Below, piece after piece: positions 12,788 through 13,821 of a stretch of 13,821 nt of DNA (position 1 is the stretch's first letter; each line of letters starts with the position of its first letter). The DNA is from Pseudomonadota bacterium. GTDB lineage: Bacteria; Desulfobacterota; Desulfobaccia; Desulfobaccales; 0-14-0-80-60-11. The DNA is taken from NCBI GenBank assembly GCA_018897875.1, contig JAHIKF010000266.1, positions 1-13,821 of the forward strand, read 5' to 3'. The position numbers and the translations under genes were made by a program. The notes beneath the pieces are model-generated. The model had not been told where the DNA came from. It ran no database searches and saw nothing but the letters and a program-made list of their open reading frames with translations.

Positions 12788-13641
12788 GACGCGACGCCTG
12801 GTTGGCATTATTGATCCTGGTAACCTTCGTGGTAGGGGGCTGTGGCGGCATGTCCGCCATCATACCCGCGGCCGCCATTGCCGTCAAGGGCGCGGGCAAG
12901 GCCGCGGAGGCCGCCCGGCCCATCACCGATTCCGAGGAATACTATGTGGGTCGGGCCGTGGCCGCCCGGATTCTTGGCAAGTATAAACTGGACCAGGACC
13001 CCAAGCTTACCCAATACGTCAACGAAGTGGGGCAGACGGTGGCCCGGAAATCCTCCCGTCCCAACCCCTTCAAGGGCTACCACTTCGCGGTGCTTGACAC
13101 CCAGGAAATCAACGCCTTTGCCTGTCCCGGGGGCACCATCTTCATTACCCGGGGGCTGATCCAGACCTGCAAAAATGAAGACCAGCTCGCGGCGGTGCTG
13201 GCCCATGAGGTGGGCCACGTGGCCAACAAGGACGGCATCAACTCCATCAGCCAGGCCCGCTGGACCCAGGTCTTCACCGCCATGGGCACGGAAGCCGCCA
13301 AACAGTACGGCGGGGTGGCCGGCAACCTGGTGAGCCTGTTCGAAGGCTCCATCGACGACGTCTTCAAGACCATCGTGGTCAACGGCTACAGCCGCCAGGC
13401 GGAAGAGACCGCCGACGCCGCAGCGTTGACGGAACTGACCAGGGCGGGGTACAACCCCAACGCCATGGTGATTCTCCTCACCACCATGGAGGCCAAGGGC
13501 GCGGGCGCCTCCAGCGGCATCTTCAAGACTCACCCGCCCACCAGCGAGCGTCTGGCCAAGGTCAAGGCCTCGGTGGGCCAGAGCCCGGAATCCCAGGGCG
13601 AGAAAATTCGCACTGAGCGGTTTAAGAAGATGGTGTCGTAA
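12784..13641 (+). CDS. M48-family zinc metallopeptidase lipoprotein
   Basis: A second probable lipoprotein peptidase of the LoiP/BepA-like M48 group, 285 aa. The signal peptide is short (RRDAWLALLILVTFVVGGC), with a lipobox ending at Cys20. The zinc site is HEVGH (residues 141-145), with the third ligand Glu207 in SRQAEETAD. ACPGGTIFITRGLI (113-126) and the C-terminal THPPTSERLAKV are family motifs. No tetratricopeptide repeats, unlike BepA. The likely place is the inner leaflet of the outer membrane, the likely role envelope protein quality control. Translation is coupled to the 104-aa gene (ATGA overlap), although it also has AAGGAG of its own. It has little tail, unlike the paralogue at 9473. 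Confidence 0.92.
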   Translation: MRRDAWLALLILVTFVVGGCGGMSAIIPAAAIAVKGAGKAAEAARPITDSEEYYVGRAVAARILGKYKLDQDPKLTQYVNEVGQTVARKSSRPNPFKGYHFAVLDTQEINAFACPGGTIFITRGLIQTCKNEDQLAAVLAHEVGHVANKDGINSISQARWTQVFTAMGTEAAKQYGGVAGNLVSLFEGSIDDVFKTIVVNGYSRQAEETADAAALTELTRAGYNPNAMVILLTTMEAKGAGASSGIFKTHPPTSERLAKVKASVGQSPESQGEKIRTERFKKMVS

Positions 13642-13688
13642 GGGCGGCCTGACGCCAGGCATAGAGAAAATTTGGTTAGCCAAGCATG

Positions 13689-13723
13689 GTCGGGGCGGGT
13701 TTTAAACCCGCCCCGACATTTTT
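13689..13723 (+). terminator. Strong rho-independent terminator after the M48 gene
   Basis: GTCGGGGCGGG (13689-13699) and CCCGCCCCGAC (13707-13717) form an 11-bp perfect stem, extended by TTT/AAA pairs in the loop, followed by ATTTTT. It stands 48 bases after the stop. The palindrome is symmetric and could also be a repeat-family member. The remaining bases to 13821 show no gene, only the weak promoter-like pair TTGTCA ... TTATAC near 13769-13796. Confidence 0.8.
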
Positions 13724-13821
13724 CCACCCCGGTATGGGGTTGGGGGTGGGAGTCTGAGGGAGTTTATTTGTCAGGGTAAGAGCGGACGCCCTTATACGAA
13801 GTTGCAGTCAACAAACTATGA

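Noticed and set aside
12808..13683. A 291-codon open frame on the minus strand
   Set aside because: Antisense to the M48 peptidase with HEVGH. The translation is Gly/His/Val-rich with no recognisable motif.

Overview
The window looks like chromosomal DNA from a GC-rich Gram-negative anaerobe. A member of the Desulfobacterota (former Deltaproteobacteria, sulfate-reducing or syntrophic relatives) is the best guess. This rests on the mix of gene families (molybdenum cofactor genes, a CCG-domain iron-sulfur reductase, Lnt, lipoprotein M48 peptidases, class 1B SpeD) and on the many GC-rich palindromic intergenic repeats. It is inference only, since no rRNA or other marker gene is present. I saw no tRNA, rRNA, CRISPR array or complete insertion sequence.

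Left part (1-6610, all genes on the minus strand after a 25-codon gene remnant at the very start). Read in the direction of transcription there is a DUF1015 protein, a stand-alone response-regulator receiver protein, a GlcF/LldE-type iron-sulfur protein, a small thioredoxin-like protein with a Cys/His cluster, a MerR-type regulator with a cysteine-rich tail, mobB and mobA. The regulator and mobB overlap by four bases. A large inverted pair of repeat elements lies between mobB and mobA. This part suggests molybdopterin guanine dinucleotide cofactor maturation under a possible redox- or metal-responsive regulator.

Middle (6611-8484). DUF1015 and speD are divergent. speD (S-adenosylmethionine decarboxylase, polyamine synthesis) has a near-consensus sigma-70 promoter far upstream. 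Its GC-rich leader of about 260 nt contains several perfect hairpins, an end-to-end closing helix and alternative pairings. This is the most interesting item in the window: a candidate structured RNA or riboswitch. corC follows two bases after speD.

Right part (8311-13821). corC and lnt are often close neighbours in Proteobacteria. Here they are separated by about 2.5 kb holding a MazEF-type toxin-antitoxin pair, repeats and a minus-strand lipoprotein M48 peptidase. The block is bracketed by a 12-bp inverted repeat that starts where CorC homology ends and stops just before the lnt promoter. lnt seems to be transcribed from a TATAAT box so close to its ATG that the mRNA would be leaderless. 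It is followed by a small exported protein translationally coupled to a second lipoprotein M48 peptidase, closed by a strong palindromic terminator. So two probable lipoprotein peptidases flank the enzyme that completes lipoprotein maturation.
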